A stretch of DNA of 64,000 nt from Polyangiaceae bacterium. GTDB lineage: Bacteria; Myxococcota_A; Polyangia; Polyangiales; Polyangiaceae. The stretch spans positions 186,001-250,000 of the forward strand of contig JADJXL010000022.1 of assembly GCA_016715885.1 (NCBI GenBank). The letters run 5' to 3'. The notes below the pieces were generated by a model. The model ran no database searches. It saw nothing but the letters and a program-made list of their open reading frames with translations, and had not been told where the DNA came from. A program made the position numbers and the translations under genes. Shown piece after piece: positions 55,714 to 64,000 of the stretch. Numbering within the stretch: the first letter of the stretch is position 1; each line of letters starts with the position of its first letter.

Positions 55714-58518
55714 CTATTTGCCCGGGGCGCCAGTTTTCGTCACGCGCAAAATGCCCGATGGACCGACGGCCCAAACGACGCCGCGTGAAATGCCGAGACC
55801 CGAAATCGAAGCGTGCGACCCGAGCGGATGCGGAACCGGTTGGAATGCTTTTCCATCGTAATGCAGCAGCGTTCCATCGTCTCCGCCAATCCACACGTCA
55901 TTCGGCCCATTGGCGACGACCGCGCGTAGCCACGCTCCCGAGGGGACCACGTGACGTTCGACGGCATTGCCTTTCGCGTGCAGGACGAGCCCCATCGAGC
56001 CGACGGCCCACGCTTCGTCATTGCTCACGGCGGCGACGGCAAGAAGTGCAGCGGGCGCTCGATGACGTGACACTCTTTCCGTGCCCAATCGACCGCGAGC
56101 GTGGAGCAAAAATCCCTCGCCCATGGGGCCGGCATTGAGCGCACCGACGAAAAACCCGCCGCCTTCGGGCGTCACGGCAACATCGACGTAAGCGAGCGCG
56201 GGCAAACCAATGACGGGCTGAAATGGGGACTTTTCGTCGGCCCGTACGAGCGCATGCACGCCAAGCTCGTGGACCTGCGACCGTTGCAAGCTGTACGGGG
56301 AGCCAGCTTCGACCGAACCCAAAATCCACACAGCTCCGGTCGAATTCCCGGAAATGGCCACGATATCGTTTCCGCCGAGCTTCATATCGGCATCCACGGC
56401 TTTGCCGCCCTCGAATCGACGCAGTTTGTCGCGCTCGTTGTACGATTCGGTTTCGCGGTCACGGTGCGCAAAGATTCCGCGCCCTGGTCCTTCGGGGTAA
56501 AACCATCGCTCGAATCGAATGCGTTTTTCCTCGCTATCGATGACCGCGGTTTTTCCTTCCACATCCATTTCGACGAGCCGATCCCACGCTTCGAGCCACA
56601 ACGTGCCGTCTCGCGCGACCTCGACACGCTTGGCCGTCGATACCGGCGCGGCATTCTTGACCACGACCGCTGTCTTGGCAACGTCATAGCCTGCTAGCGG
56701 TCCACCGAGCGTCAGGGGTTTGGGGGCATCGAGCGGCCTCGAGTCGACCGATTTTGCTTCCGGCAAATGCACGGACGTGAGCGAAGAAGGTTTGCCGCGG
56801 AAAAGCCCATCACCATTGCCCACCCACACGTCATTGGGACCGCGCACGACGATGCCCGCCGCCACCGGCGCATTGGCGACGATCGACCAACGTTTTCCAT
56901 CCCAATGCACCTGGCCATCACGACTCCACACGTCATTCGGCGCTACCGCGACGACGCCTTGTTCAATTGATTGCGGGACGCTCGTTGCAGTGAACGTTTT
57001 GCCATCGTAATGGTATGCGACGGCGCCCGCACCCGTGAACCATAAATCATCGTCGCCGGTGCCGCCAATGGCGCTGATCCCGTAACGCTTGTCCTCCGGC
57101 GTGGGAATCGGTACGAGCTCGCGGCCTTGTAGCCGCTCCGCGTTGCCATAGTCGGGCACGACGTACGTGTGTTTTCCGACGACATTGACGGACGTGGTTT
57201 TCACTTTTCGTTTGATGATTTCGGGTTGCCCTCCATCATAAATGGCGCATGCATTGTTGTCCTCGAAACCAAAGCAAAAAATGCGTGCGGTGCCTGTTTC
57301 GGTTGCTCGGATGTGCGTGTCCGAATTCGTTGATACCCAATGTTCTGCGAATGCTTCGGCGAGATCATTTCGTTCACGCACGGTCGTGCCTGCAAGCTCG
57401 AGAATGATGGCTTTGGCGGGACGTGACCACCAAGGCGAACCTCCGTCGGTGACCGGGAAAATGGATCGGCCAAGGAGCCACGGATTGCCATTGGGACCCA
57501 GTGCAATCGTGTCGTACTCGATGCTCAATTTCTCCAGTTTGTCGTCCTCGCTCATTCGGTCGGCTTTTGCCGTGCGAGACGGCAAGGGAAAACGTTTCGC
57601 CTTTCCGCCCGAATACCGTAACAATTCCGCGCCCTTTTTCCCATGTGCGAGCAGCAGAAGCTCGTCCGGGCCGCTCGATACGACCGCCGAAATCTTTTCA
57701 TCGAGCACCTTTTCGTAGCTCAGCAAAATCACCGGATCCGTGCTGACGATGGCCGGATGAGGATCGCTCACGCGAATGTCGAGCCCGCGGGCCGTGATGT
57801 GCCCCGACGCATCGACCGAGAATGCTTCTTTCGGGTTGGTATTGCAGCAGATTTCATCATCGAGCGTGACCGCGTGTGAAAACACCAGCGTGCCATCTGG
57901 CGAAAATGCGAGCACGCCTCGAGGACCCGCGACGTAAATGTTGTCGTCGGCTCCGATGACCGCAGGCGTCAATGCGCCCGATACCAAGTGTTTTTCCCAG
58001 AGAATCTGACCGGTCGTCGTGACGGACGCGACCACGCCACGTTGTGTCGTAATGACGACGCGCTCGTCATCAGCAAGGGTGATGCCTGTCACGCCGCCGC
58101 GAAAACCAATGGACCATTTGCGCTTGTCGTTTGCATCGAGTGCAATGAGGGTGCCGTCGCCAACGCCGACGAGGAGCGTTCCGTCGTCGAGGTATGTGGT
58201 CGCCATGGCGCCGATACCGATGAGGCCTCGTTCGCCAGCCGGTGGATGCAAAGAATCGGCATCGAGCGTGCGTTTGCCACTGGCCGTGGACTTGATCTCC
58301 ACGCGGGCGCCAAACGTGACGATGGACGCGACGTCGCCATTGGGAGCTTGATTCGGCTTTCGCTTGATGCGCACCTTGGGTTGCCCTTCGGGCGCATCTT
58401 TGGGTGCTTCGGGTTTTACCGGAACGACGGGCGTTTTGGCGGTTTTTTTCGCTTCGGTGGGAGAGCTGCACGCGGCGAGCAGGAGCGCTCCGACGAAAAA
58501 AGTTTGGCGCCGCATCAT
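55714..58518 (-). CDS. Large beta-propeller lipoprotein
   Basis: A 934-residue lipoprotein: lipobox LLLAAC (about Cys16) and a Pro/Lys linker. Two or more propeller blocks are marked by recurrent NDVWSRDG, NDVWVGNG, NDVWIGGDDG, DDLWFTG, DEAWAVGS. Typical (D/N)-D-x-W-x-x-G turns indicate beta-propeller blades of the myxobacterial 'SDVWAVG' kind. No catalytic residues are obvious. ATG 58518 overlaps the stop of the upstream gene, so it is the last gene of the cytochrome operon. Its role may be redox-linked or sensory. Confidence 0.8.
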   Translation of the reverse strand: MMRRQTFFVGALLLAACSSPTEAKKTAKTPVVPVKPEAPKDAPEGQPKVRIKRKPNQAPNGDVASIVTFGARVEIKSTASGKRTLDADSLHPPAGERGLIGIGAMATTYLDDGTLLVGVGDGTLIALDANDKRKWSIGFRGGVTGITLADDERVVITTQRGVVASVTTTGQILWEKHLVSGALTPAVIGADDNIYVAGPRGVLAFSPDGTLVFSHAVTLDDEICCNTNPKEAFSVDASGHITARGLDIRVSDPHPAIVSTDPVILLSYEKVLDEKISAVVSSGPDELLLLAHGKKGAELLRYSGGKAKRFPLPSRTAKADRMSEDDKLEKLSIEYDTIALGPNGNPWLLGRSIFPVTDGGSPWWSRPAKAIILELAGTTVRERNDLAEAFAEHWVSTNSDTHIRATETGTARIFCFGFEDNNACAIYDGGQPEIIKRKVKTTSVNVVGKHTYVVPDYGNAERLQGRELVPIPTPEDKRYGISAIGGTGDDDLWFTGAGAVAYHYDGKTFTATSVPQSIEQGVVAVAPNDVWSRDGQVHWDGKRWSIVANAPVAAGIVVRGPNDVWVGNGDGLFRGKPSSLTSVHLPEAKSVDSRPLDAPKPLTLGGPLAGYDVAKTAVVVKNAAPVSTAKRVEVARDGTLWLEAWDRLVEMDVEGKTAVIDSEEKRIRFERWFYPEGPGRGIFAHRDRETESYNERDKLRRFEGGKAVDADMKLGGNDIVAISGNSTGAVWILGSVEAGSPYSLQRSQVHELGVHALVRADEKSPFQPVIGLPALAYVDVAVTPEGGGFFVGALNAGPMGEGFLLHARGRLGTERVSRHRAPAALLAVAAVSNDEAWAVGSMGLVLHAKGNAVERHVVPSGAWLRAVVANGPNDVWIGGDDGTLLHYDGKAFQPVPHPLGSHASISGLGISRGVVWAVGPSGILRVTKTGAPGK

Positions 58519-59639
58519 CGTGCCTCTCCGGCGGGCGCGGCGAACGCAATGGACGTCGGCAAAACGAAGAAGGGCACGCCATCGGACGAAACCCACATTT
58601 GCTGCACTTCGGCGGGCGTTTTACCTTGGCGTAAGCGAGTACCGTCCCATTGATAGATGGTATCTCGCCCGCCGCTGAACCACACATCGCGAGAACTGCT
58701 TCCGTGCACCAAATGAGCCGCAAACGACCCTGGTGTTGGTAATTGCGTGAGGGCCTTTCCATCATGACGCAAAATGATGGAATTCCGGCGATCGCCCGCC
58801 GTCATCCACAGGTGGTGCTGATCATCGGCCCACATGTTGCCAATGGTCGTGCCTTGATCGAACTTCATGACCTTTGCCCACGTGACGCCATTGTATCGAT
58901 ACAAGACAGGCTGAAACAATTCGTCTTTCGTGACGACCCAGCCATCATCCGGCCCGTGCATCCAGAGTGCGACGTTGAGAATGCCCATGTCGATGGAATC
59001 ACGGCTGGGATCGACGTGCGTCGGCGCAAACCGCGGTCCAGACGTGCAATGCCCTGCGGACGAACCAATGCGACAGGCATCGTCATCCATGTTATAAGCA
59101 GCTCGCCATGTGAGCGCGCCCGACGCATGCACGAAACTCGGGACGAGCGACCTTTGCGTACACGTCCATTTGCCATTCCGACCGAGCGAAGCGCGCCGTT
59201 CTCCGCCGATGCGCGTGTTCATGTCGCGATATTCGCCATATACGTGGACGTTGTCTCGATCCACCGCGATGCCCCACAGGCGCGTACCGACTCCATTCGA
59301 TTCGCGGTTGTATTCGCCCCAGCCGCAAGGTTTGGCTTGACGAAACACGACCTTCTTGCCATCGTCCTGCAGCACGACGCCGGTATCGGTGAGCATCCAA
59401 ATGTCTTTCGCGCTGCGCCCATCGATGCCAATGATGTTCGCGGGCACCGAACCTGCGGGAATCGTGTCACCCGGGGCAAAATGAGCATACCCCGTCTTGG
59501 TCACGCGAATGCTGAACGTCGATATCTTCCTCTCGATCGGGAGCAACGCTTCTTCCTTCGGGTCGGCCATGGCCGGCGATGAAAGGGCGAGGCATGTCGT
59601 ACCAAATAGAAATTGCGACAATACAATGCGGAAGCTCAT
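58515..59639 (-). CDS. Secreted DVWxxG-repeat protein
   Basis: A 374-residue exported protein with signal peptide (VLSQFLFGTTCLALSSPAMA). It carries the same D-x-W-x-x-G turns as the large lipoprotein downstream (KDIWMLTD, DDGWVVTK, RDVWFSGG). Probably one beta-propeller of 6-7 blades in the periplasm. Its start overlaps the cytochrome stop by 4 bases (ATGA), and its stop overlaps the lipoprotein start, so translation is coupled on both sides. Confidence 0.75.
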   Translation of the reverse strand: MSFRIVLSQFLFGTTCLALSSPAMADPKEEALLPIERKISTFSIRVTKTGYAHFAPGDTIPAGSVPANIIGIDGRSAKDIWMLTDTGVVLQDDGKKVVFRQAKPCGWGEYNRESNGVGTRLWGIAVDRDNVHVYGEYRDMNTRIGGERRASLGRNGKWTCTQRSLVPSFVHASGALTWRAAYNMDDDACRIGSSAGHCTSGPRFAPTHVDPSRDSIDMGILNVALWMHGPDDGWVVTKDELFQPVLYRYNGVTWAKVMKFDQGTTIGNMWADDQHHLWMTAGDRRNSIILRHDGKALTQLPTPGSFAAHLVHGSSSRDVWFSGGRDTIYQWDGTRLRQGKTPAEVQQMWVSSDGVPFFVLPTSIAFAAPAGEAR

Positions 59640-60706
59640 CGTTTCACGGTCCCTTCGAGCACCACCATTTCGTGATTGCTCATCTTCATGCCGAACTTCT
59701 GCGCCATCTCAGGCGGCAATTTTTGCCAGACGATTTCATATTTCGCGCCCGGCGCTCCTTTGGGCAGCGGCAATGCAATCTGCCTCGGCCCCATGAGACG
59801 ACTGTCTGCACGCTCGATGGGCACGGTCTTCTTTGGTCCCTCGTGTGCCGGGCCAAACGTGCGACGAAGGATTTCAATGGATGGTTTTCCGAATGTTTTG
59901 CCTCGAGCGTCAAGCGGGAATGCCCGAATTTCGGCGCGCCGGTACAAATCCCCCGTCGGAAAAGCATGTCCAATCGTGCCGGGTTTCATGTCGAGGTGCA
60001 GCGTGTCGCCCTTGATCTCGGCCTTGTCGACGATGACGGCGCGCGCCATCATGTCTCGATCGCCTTGCACGCGAAAATCGTGTTTTCGATGCGGAGGCCC
60101 GTTTTGACTCGGTACGAGCGGCATGTGGCAATCTTGGCAGGGCTTGGCTGCATGAGCCGACTGCGCATGCTCGCTCAATGTTTTTTGCATTCGATCGACG
60201 TCGGGGCGACTCGATCCGGGAAATGCAAAATCGTGGCAACGAGCGCAAGCCTGGGTGGTCCCAAGGCGCGCGTCGCCGATGACTTCGTGCCCGTTTTCAC
60301 GCATCGCAATGTGATGCTTTCCAACGATCCCCGCCGGCACGACATGGCACGCCGTGCAACCCACACCGACGTGACGCGCTTCGAGGGAAGGCTCGGACTT
60401 CGGGTCCGCGAGCGGCGCGTGACAACCGCGGCAAAAGGCGAGCGGCTCGACGGCGTACGCGTGCTCGAAGTATTCGTTTTCCCATGCGCGATGATGCAGC
60501 GATTGTTTCCACTCGGCGGCGATTTCCGCGTGACACCCGACGCAGCGCTCATCTTTTGGCAAACCAATGCCCGCGACCGGTTCGAGGCGCCCGCGCGGCG
60601 CGGGACCTGGAAGCGGAACGTCGAGCGTGCTGCTCGTGCTGCTCCACAGCAGCACACTGCAGACGAGTGCCGCTGCGATGGAATGGAACGCGAACCGAAC
60701 ATGCAC
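59636..60706 (-). CDS. Five-heme c-type cytochrome
   Basis: A 356-residue exported protein with N-terminal hydrophobic anchor (about 8-25). It has five CxxCH heme-c motifs at 55-59, 92-96, 117-121, 154-158 and 190-194; several further His (e.g. HHRAW, HAAKP) could be distal ligands. It belongs to the cytochrome-c554-like multiheme group. The C-terminal 140 residues have no heme motif and look beta-rich. It would carry electrons in the periplasm. ATG 60706. The XRE regulator lies 76 bases upstream on the same strand. Confidence 0.88.
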   Translation of the reverse strand: MHVRFAFHSIAAALVCSVLLWSSTSSTLDVPLPGPAPRGRLEPVAGIGLPKDERCVGCHAEIAAEWKQSLHHRAWENEYFEHAYAVEPLAFCRGCHAPLADPKSEPSLEARHVGVGCTACHVVPAGIVGKHHIAMRENGHEVIGDARLGTTQACARCHDFAFPGSSRPDVDRMQKTLSEHAQSAHAAKPCQDCHMPLVPSQNGPPHRKHDFRVQGDRDMMARAVIVDKAEIKGDTLHLDMKPGTIGHAFPTGDLYRRAEIRAFPLDARGKTFGKPSIEILRRTFGPAHEGPKKTVPIERADSRLMGPRQIALPLPKGAPGAKYEIVWQKLPPEMAQKFGMKMSNHEMVVLEGTVKR

Positions 60707-60782
60707 GGCATGCAGGATGCCGGAGAAGGCGTGGTCGTGTCAACCGTCACCGCATCGAACCATCCACCATTGTCGCATGCTG

Positions 60783-61130
60783 CTACGCCGACCCCTTCGA
60801 CCGCCGATATCCTCGCGACATGAGCTCACCTGCGATTCGCTGGAACTCGGTTTTCGGCATGTCCCGGTATTGCTCGAGCAGCTTGGCCATCGGGTCTTCG
60901 TCGGGACACATCAGCAGAACTGCAGGGTGGACATTGAAGGCGCGCGCGACGCGTTCCACGAGCTCGGTCGTGATTTCCTCGCGACCTTCCTGAATGACCA
61001 TGACCTCCGTCGAGGAAAGGTCGGCCGCCTTGGCCAGCTCTTCGACCGACAAACCTCGGGCCACGCGAAATTCGTGGATTCGTGCGGCCACTTTCGTTGC
61101 CAACACTGCGGGGCTCGGTCGCACCTTCAT
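60783..61130 (-). CDS. XRE-family transcription regulator
   Basis: A 115-residue protein with an HTH_XRE domain in residues 15-70 (RIHEFRVARGLSVEELAKAADLSSTEVMVIQEGREEI) and a C-terminal helical extension for dimerisation or sensing. ATG 61130 has GAGG 8 bases upstream. It precedes the cytochrome/propeller operon by 76 bases on the same strand, so it may be the first gene of that unit or its regulator. No operator palindrome was identified. Confidence 0.82.
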   Translation of the reverse strand: MKVRPSPAVLATKVAARIHEFRVARGLSVEELAKAADLSSTEVMVIQEGREEITTELVERVARAFNVHPAVLLMCPDEDPMAKLLEQYRDMPKTEFQRIAGELMSRGYRRSKGSA

Positions 61131-61386
61131 CGCTCACGTCCTCTCGATGGCCCCAAAACGCGCCGGCCACCTTGCATGTGTGTGTAGCACGAGTTTGTCG
61201 GCGGAGGGAAAAAATTTCGCGAGGAAAAACCCGAGGCTTCTGGTGAGAGCGACTACTCGTCGAATTGGTAATCGCGCAACGAATCGCGCGGATACGTTGC
61301 GTCCATGAAGAATGGCGCGCGCCGCGGAGATTCGTGGACCATTGGCGTCGCGGCGTGATGATTGCACAGCAGCGAATATGCGTGCT

Positions 61387-61941
61387 TCAACACCCGGCCA
61401 CGTTCACATCCACGTCGAAAACGACATCCGCAATGACCGTCGTCTCTTGCAGCGGCCTTTTGCCTTTCACCGACGCTGTCATGCTCATCCTCGGCGCAAT
61501 CACGTAGGGCGCCAGATCCAGCGTCGCCTCGGTGACGAGCTCGATGGTCGTCTGGCCCTTGGGGACGGGATCGAGTTTCGCGACGATGGCTTTGGGTTGC
61601 CCCTCGGTTTCGACGCTGAACGAGATGGATTCGATGAAATCGAAGGTTTGTCCAGCCGGAGCCTTGATGGTGAGCGAAAAACTCTTCACGTGCACCGAAT
61701 CGACGTCGTCCTTCGTGACGCCTTGATTGTCGAGCTCCTGCGTGAGGTCGATGGTATCGAGCCCCCAGAAGGCGAGAGGTCCGATCAGTTCGTCGAGAAT
61801 GGTCGCAGCGGGAATTTTGGCTTCGGCGTCGATGGGGATTTCAAAGTTGTCGACGTTGTTGCATGACGCGAGCACGAAAGCTCCGAGCGCACAAAACAGC
61901 GAGCGGCGATTCATCGAGGGGAGGGTCGTGGATGAAGTCAT
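61387..61941 (-). CDS. Putative lipoprotein
   Basis: A 184-residue lipoprotein with lipobox VLASC. The mature domain is a single beta-rich fold (KIPAATILDELIGPLAFWG, VKSFSLTIKAPAGQTFDFIESISFSV) with no recognised family. It ends with Cys (DVNVAGC*). ATG 61941; ATG 61914 would also retain the signal. It stands alone, with a 256-base gap before the XRE gene. Confidence 0.65.
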   Translation of the reverse strand: MTSSTTLPSMNRRSLFCALGAFVLASCNNVDNFEIPIDAEAKIPAATILDELIGPLAFWGLDTIDLTQELDNQGVTKDDVDSVHVKSFSLTIKAPAGQTFDFIESISFSVETEGQPKAIVAKLDPVPKGQTTIELVTEATLDLAPYVIAPRMSMTASVKGKRPLQETTVIADVVFDVDVNVAGC

Positions 61942-62014
61942 GGCCCTACTCTAACGCAACCGAATGCAAAAACAGAGCACTCTGTGCGACAATGTGCTGC
62001 TATTCGATGCGCGA

Positions 62015-62527
62015 TCATGTAAGATGCCGCGCGATTTCCTCGACGTGAGGGTCGTGGATATCGAGGTTCCGGAGCGCGTCGCGGAGAGCGAGAACATAAT
62101 CGGCATTCGCGCCGCTCGGGCCTCGGCTGCGACGTACCCAGGCGGCAATATCGGTTTCGTCGAGCGGGCCCAAAAAGTGAGGATTGCCCGGGCGAGCCAC
62201 GTACACGATGGCTTCGGCGAATGAGTTACCGTGCGGCGCATCGAAAACCGGCAAAAGGAGCCGCTCGAAGCCGGCTTGTTCGCGCACGTCGAGCTCGGCG
62301 AGGATCGCATCGGTATCGCGTGCGGCAATTTGGTACGCGCAGCCTCCGCAAAATGCGTCGGGCGCGGCGATGAGCGTCGCGACGCGCCCGGGCGCTTCGG
62401 GCACGCCGCGATGATCGGGCGATCCTTGCCAGAAGCGGCGCATGTAGCCGGGCAGAAATGCGCGCCGGCGGTCGATATGCGAAAACGATGGCCGGAAAAT
62501 GAGCGAGCCGTAGGCGAAGATCCACAT
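62015..62527 (-). CDS. Gamma-glutamylcyclotransferase, ChaC family
   Basis: A 170-residue protein of the ChaC/GGCT fold: FAYGSLIF (the YGSL loop that binds gamma-glutamyl), PGYMRRFWQGSPDHRGVPEAPGRV, and DVREQAGFERLLLPV with the catalytic Glu. ChaC enzymes cleave glutathione to 5-oxoproline and Cys-Gly in the cytoplasm. The protein is short and complete. ATG 62527. Unconnected to its neighbours. Confidence 0.9.
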   Translation of the reverse strand: MWIFAYGSLIFRPSFSHIDRRRAFLPGYMRRFWQGSPDHRGVPEAPGRVATLIAAPDAFCGGCAYQIAARDTDAILAELDVREQAGFERLLLPVFDAPHGNSFAEAIVYVARPGNPHFLGPLDETDIAAWVRRSRGPSGANADYVLALRDALRNLDIHDPHVEEIARHLT

Positions 62528-62589
62528 GCGAGCGTGCGCGGGTATAGCACGGAATCGCGAAACGGCCGTAGCAAAACCTGCGTGCGGCG

Positions 62590-63117
62590 TCAGGGCAATT
62601 CGAGGGGCACTTCCACGTATATGTTATTGCCTTGCGGCGAGATCGAGATTTCCGGCAAGGTGCGCGTCACGCATTGGGTCACGTCGGGGCGCGACGTTTG
62701 TCGATCTTCCGATATCCCGCGGGAGATCACTTTGCCATGGGTGTCGAACGTGAAATTCAACGTGAGCTTCACGTTTTTGGGCTCGGGCTTCGTCGCCAGC
62801 GAAGGCGCGAGGCACTTCGCGATGAGCATCTTCTTGTTTTTTTCGAGGACGGCCGCAGCTTCCTTTGCCGCAGCGGCACCATCGACGGGTCGTGACGGCG
62901 GAGTCGGTTCTGTTCGAGCTCCGGGCGATGGCTCATTGGACGAGCTTGGGGCGGCGGATTCGGGGTTAGGCGCTGGTGCTGCCGATGTTGCGGCCGGCGC
63001 AGGCGCCGCGGGGGGAACTTCGTTTCTCCCACGCAGACCGAAAAAAACGCCAATGGCAACGATGACGCTGCCAATGAGAATGGCCGTCGGGGTCGATATC
63101 TTCGATTCTTGTGCCAT
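62590..63117 (-). CDS. TonB/AgmX-like C-terminal domain protein
   Basis: A 175-residue protein with a single TM (about 10-28), a Pro/Ala/Glu-rich periplasmic linker (about 32-75) and a C-terminal TonB-like or AgmX/PglI-type domain (LIAKCLAPSL, VKLTLNFTFDTHGKVISRGI, TQCVTRTLPEISI). In myxobacteria such proteins are linked to gliding motility or energy transduction; here the partners are unknown. ATG 63117. Confidence 0.75.
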   Translation of the reverse strand: MAQESKISTPTAILIGSVIVAIGVFFGLRGRNEVPPAAPAPAATSAAPAPNPESAAPSSSNEPSPGARTEPTPPSRPVDGAAAAKEAAAVLEKNKKMLIAKCLAPSLATKPEPKNVKLTLNFTFDTHGKVISRGISEDRQTSRPDVTQCVTRTLPEISISPQGNNIYVEVPLELP

Positions 63118-63198
63118 GAGGAAGGGAGGCTAGTGCAGTGGGAGGCTGCGCGCGCCGGAATGGTTCGTTCCTTTCCGCCGCGCGCAGCCTGACCGTTG

Positions 63199-63543
63199 CT
63201 ATTTGCCGCTCGTCGCGCCGATCAGGCCACCGCGCATGCGGTATCCCGAGCCCGAGACGTTGGTTTGCACCGGAGACGACTGTCCCAGGGTGAAAACCAT
63301 CTTGTAGCCGGAACCGCTGACCGTGTGACCCGCATTGACGAATGCATGGCTCTGTTTGCCCGAGTCGCCGGTCATGCCGCCACCCGCGCCACCCGAGCCA
63401 CCCGAGCCGCCCGAACCACCGGCTCCAGCCGAGCCGCCCGAACCCGGAGGCGGGGTCGTGGTCCCGTCATCGCTGCACCCGACGGCAACCACCATGGAGA
63501 CCGTCGCGGCGAGGAGCATCGTTATCCAATTTTTTCGGTACAC
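63199..63543 (-). CDS. Small Gly/Ser-linker lipoprotein
   Basis: A 114-residue lipoprotein with GTG start (63543) and AAAGGAGG 5-6 bases upstream. Lipobox VVAVGC, then a (Gly-Gly-Ser-Ala) linker (about 35-60), and a C-terminal SGSGYKM...SGSGYRMRGG module with the SGSGY motif twice. The preceding collagen-like gene ends 15 bases upstream on the same strand, so the two are likely co-expressed. Perhaps a surface anchor or stalk partner. Confidence 0.7.
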   Translation of the reverse strand: MYRKNWITMLLAATVSMVVAVGCSDDGTTTPPPGSGGSAGAGGSGGSGGSGGAGGGMTGDSGKQSHAFVNAGHTVSGSGYKMVFTLGQSSPVQTNVSGSGYRMRGGLIGATSGK

Positions 63544-63558
63544 GAATCCTCCTTTCCG

Positions 63559-64000
63559 TCAGTTCGTGACCTGGACCCAGCCATTGACGTAGTCGTTGTC
63601 GTTGATGGCCTGTGTCCCGATGTTTTGAACGCAATAGCCAACAACCCACGTCCCTGCGCCAGGGACGATGGATGCCGATGCGGCGTACGTCATGCGCGTC
63701 GTGTTGAACTCCACGATCGAATACGCGCCACCCACGAAGTTCGTAATCGTGCCCCCGCCTGATGGCTGATAACAGAGCCCGACATACGCTGATCCGGTGC
63801 CCGTGCTGACGCCCAGCGGTGCTTCGGCAGCACCCGTGATGCGTTGTAGGTTACCGGTTGTGGTGACGGTCACTGTGGGCCCAACGAATACGTACGCGGC
63901 TGCGCCGCCCGCGATCGAGCTGCCCGCCCAGCCGTTGAACGTGCTTGTGCTCACGATGCCGGTTGCACCTTGTGGGCCTTGTGGACCCTGCGCGCCTTGC
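63559..64000 (-). CDS. Collagen-like surface protein, 5' end beyond window
   Basis: The last 146 codons or so of a minus-strand gene. The beginning at the window edge shows Gly-X-Y repeats (GAQGPQGPQGATG), then a beta-rich C-terminal domain (STSTFNGWAG, VTVTTTGNLQRITGAAEAPL, GYCVQNIGTQ) that ends WVQVTN at 63559. It resembles bacterial collagen-like proteins with a globular end domain, probably secreted or surface-bound. The N-terminus, repeat length and any signal lie outside the window. Confidence 0.7.
   Translation of the reverse strand, partial: QGAQGPQGPQGATGIVSTSTFNGWAGSSIAGGAAAYVFVGPTVTVTTTGNLQRITGAAEAPLGVSTGTGSAYVGLCYQPSGGGTITNFVGGAYSIVEFNTTRMTYAASASIVPGAGTWVVGYCVQNIGTQAINDNDYVNGWVQVTN

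Overview
The window looks like chromosome from a myxobacterium of the Polyangiales/Sorangiineae type. The support is its high GC, abundant GTG and TTG starts, many lipoproteins with Gly/Ser or Cys-rich linkers, and families typical of that lineage: FG-GAP/VCBS lipoproteins, TSP3-OmpA proteins, PEGA/TPR proteins, DUF2169, an LA_2272-type surface-repeat protein and collagen-like repeats. This assignment is an inference from gene content. No rRNA, tRNA, CRISPR array, insertion sequence or prophage was seen.

Layout. 57-5185: two vWA membrane proteins of the kind that follow MoxR/DUF58 genes. 5201-9697: a PHP hydrolase, a lipoprotein, a coiled-coil membrane protein, a universal stress protein and an RRM/glycine-rich RNA-binding protein, then enolase on the other strand behind a shared hairpin terminator. 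11206-17988: an orphan TssL plus a truncated, Walker-degenerate TssM, followed by three zinc-ribbon membrane proteins and a DsbA-like lipoprotein. 18222-30962: envelope and surface proteins (lipoproteins, the LA_2272-type repeat protein, an OmpA/TSP3 protein) mixed with metabolic enzymes (GNAT, carboxylesterase, saccharopine-dehydrogenase-like reductase) and a 784-residue unknown with a possible clan-CD-like motif. 30959-37529: an operon with a frameshifted GNAT, a CPA2 antiporter, a dipeptide-epimerase-like enzyme and a FAD oxidoreductase. 37626-39152: a DUF533 protein with 29-residue repeats. 39330-43722: a surface-glycan module (methyltransferase, flippase, GT4 glycosyltransferase, FkbM methyltransferase).

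43722-44746 is almost entirely G and C homopolymers, up to 41 G, and truncates the genes on both sides. I read it as corrupted consensus, not biology, with one island of believable DNA at 44106-44279.

44747-50285 holds a DUF2169 protein, a DEAD-box helicase with a DbpA-type C-terminus and a flavin monooxygenase. 50439-55581 holds secreted or lipid-anchored proteins, one of them frameshifted. 55714-61130 is a compact minus-strand unit: XRE regulator, five-heme cytochrome c, secreted protein, large beta-propeller lipoprotein. The last three genes overlap by 4 bases each. 61387-64000 holds a lipoprotein, ChaC, a TonB-like protein, a small lipoprotein and the end of a collagen-like protein.

The best candidates for undescribed systems are the reduced TssL/TssM pair (11206-12926) and the cytochrome/propeller operon (55714-61130). 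A dispersed hairpin repeat occurs twice (18015-18115 and 36187-36315), and two other hairpin-rich intergenic elements lie at 21384-21567 and 39167-39278.
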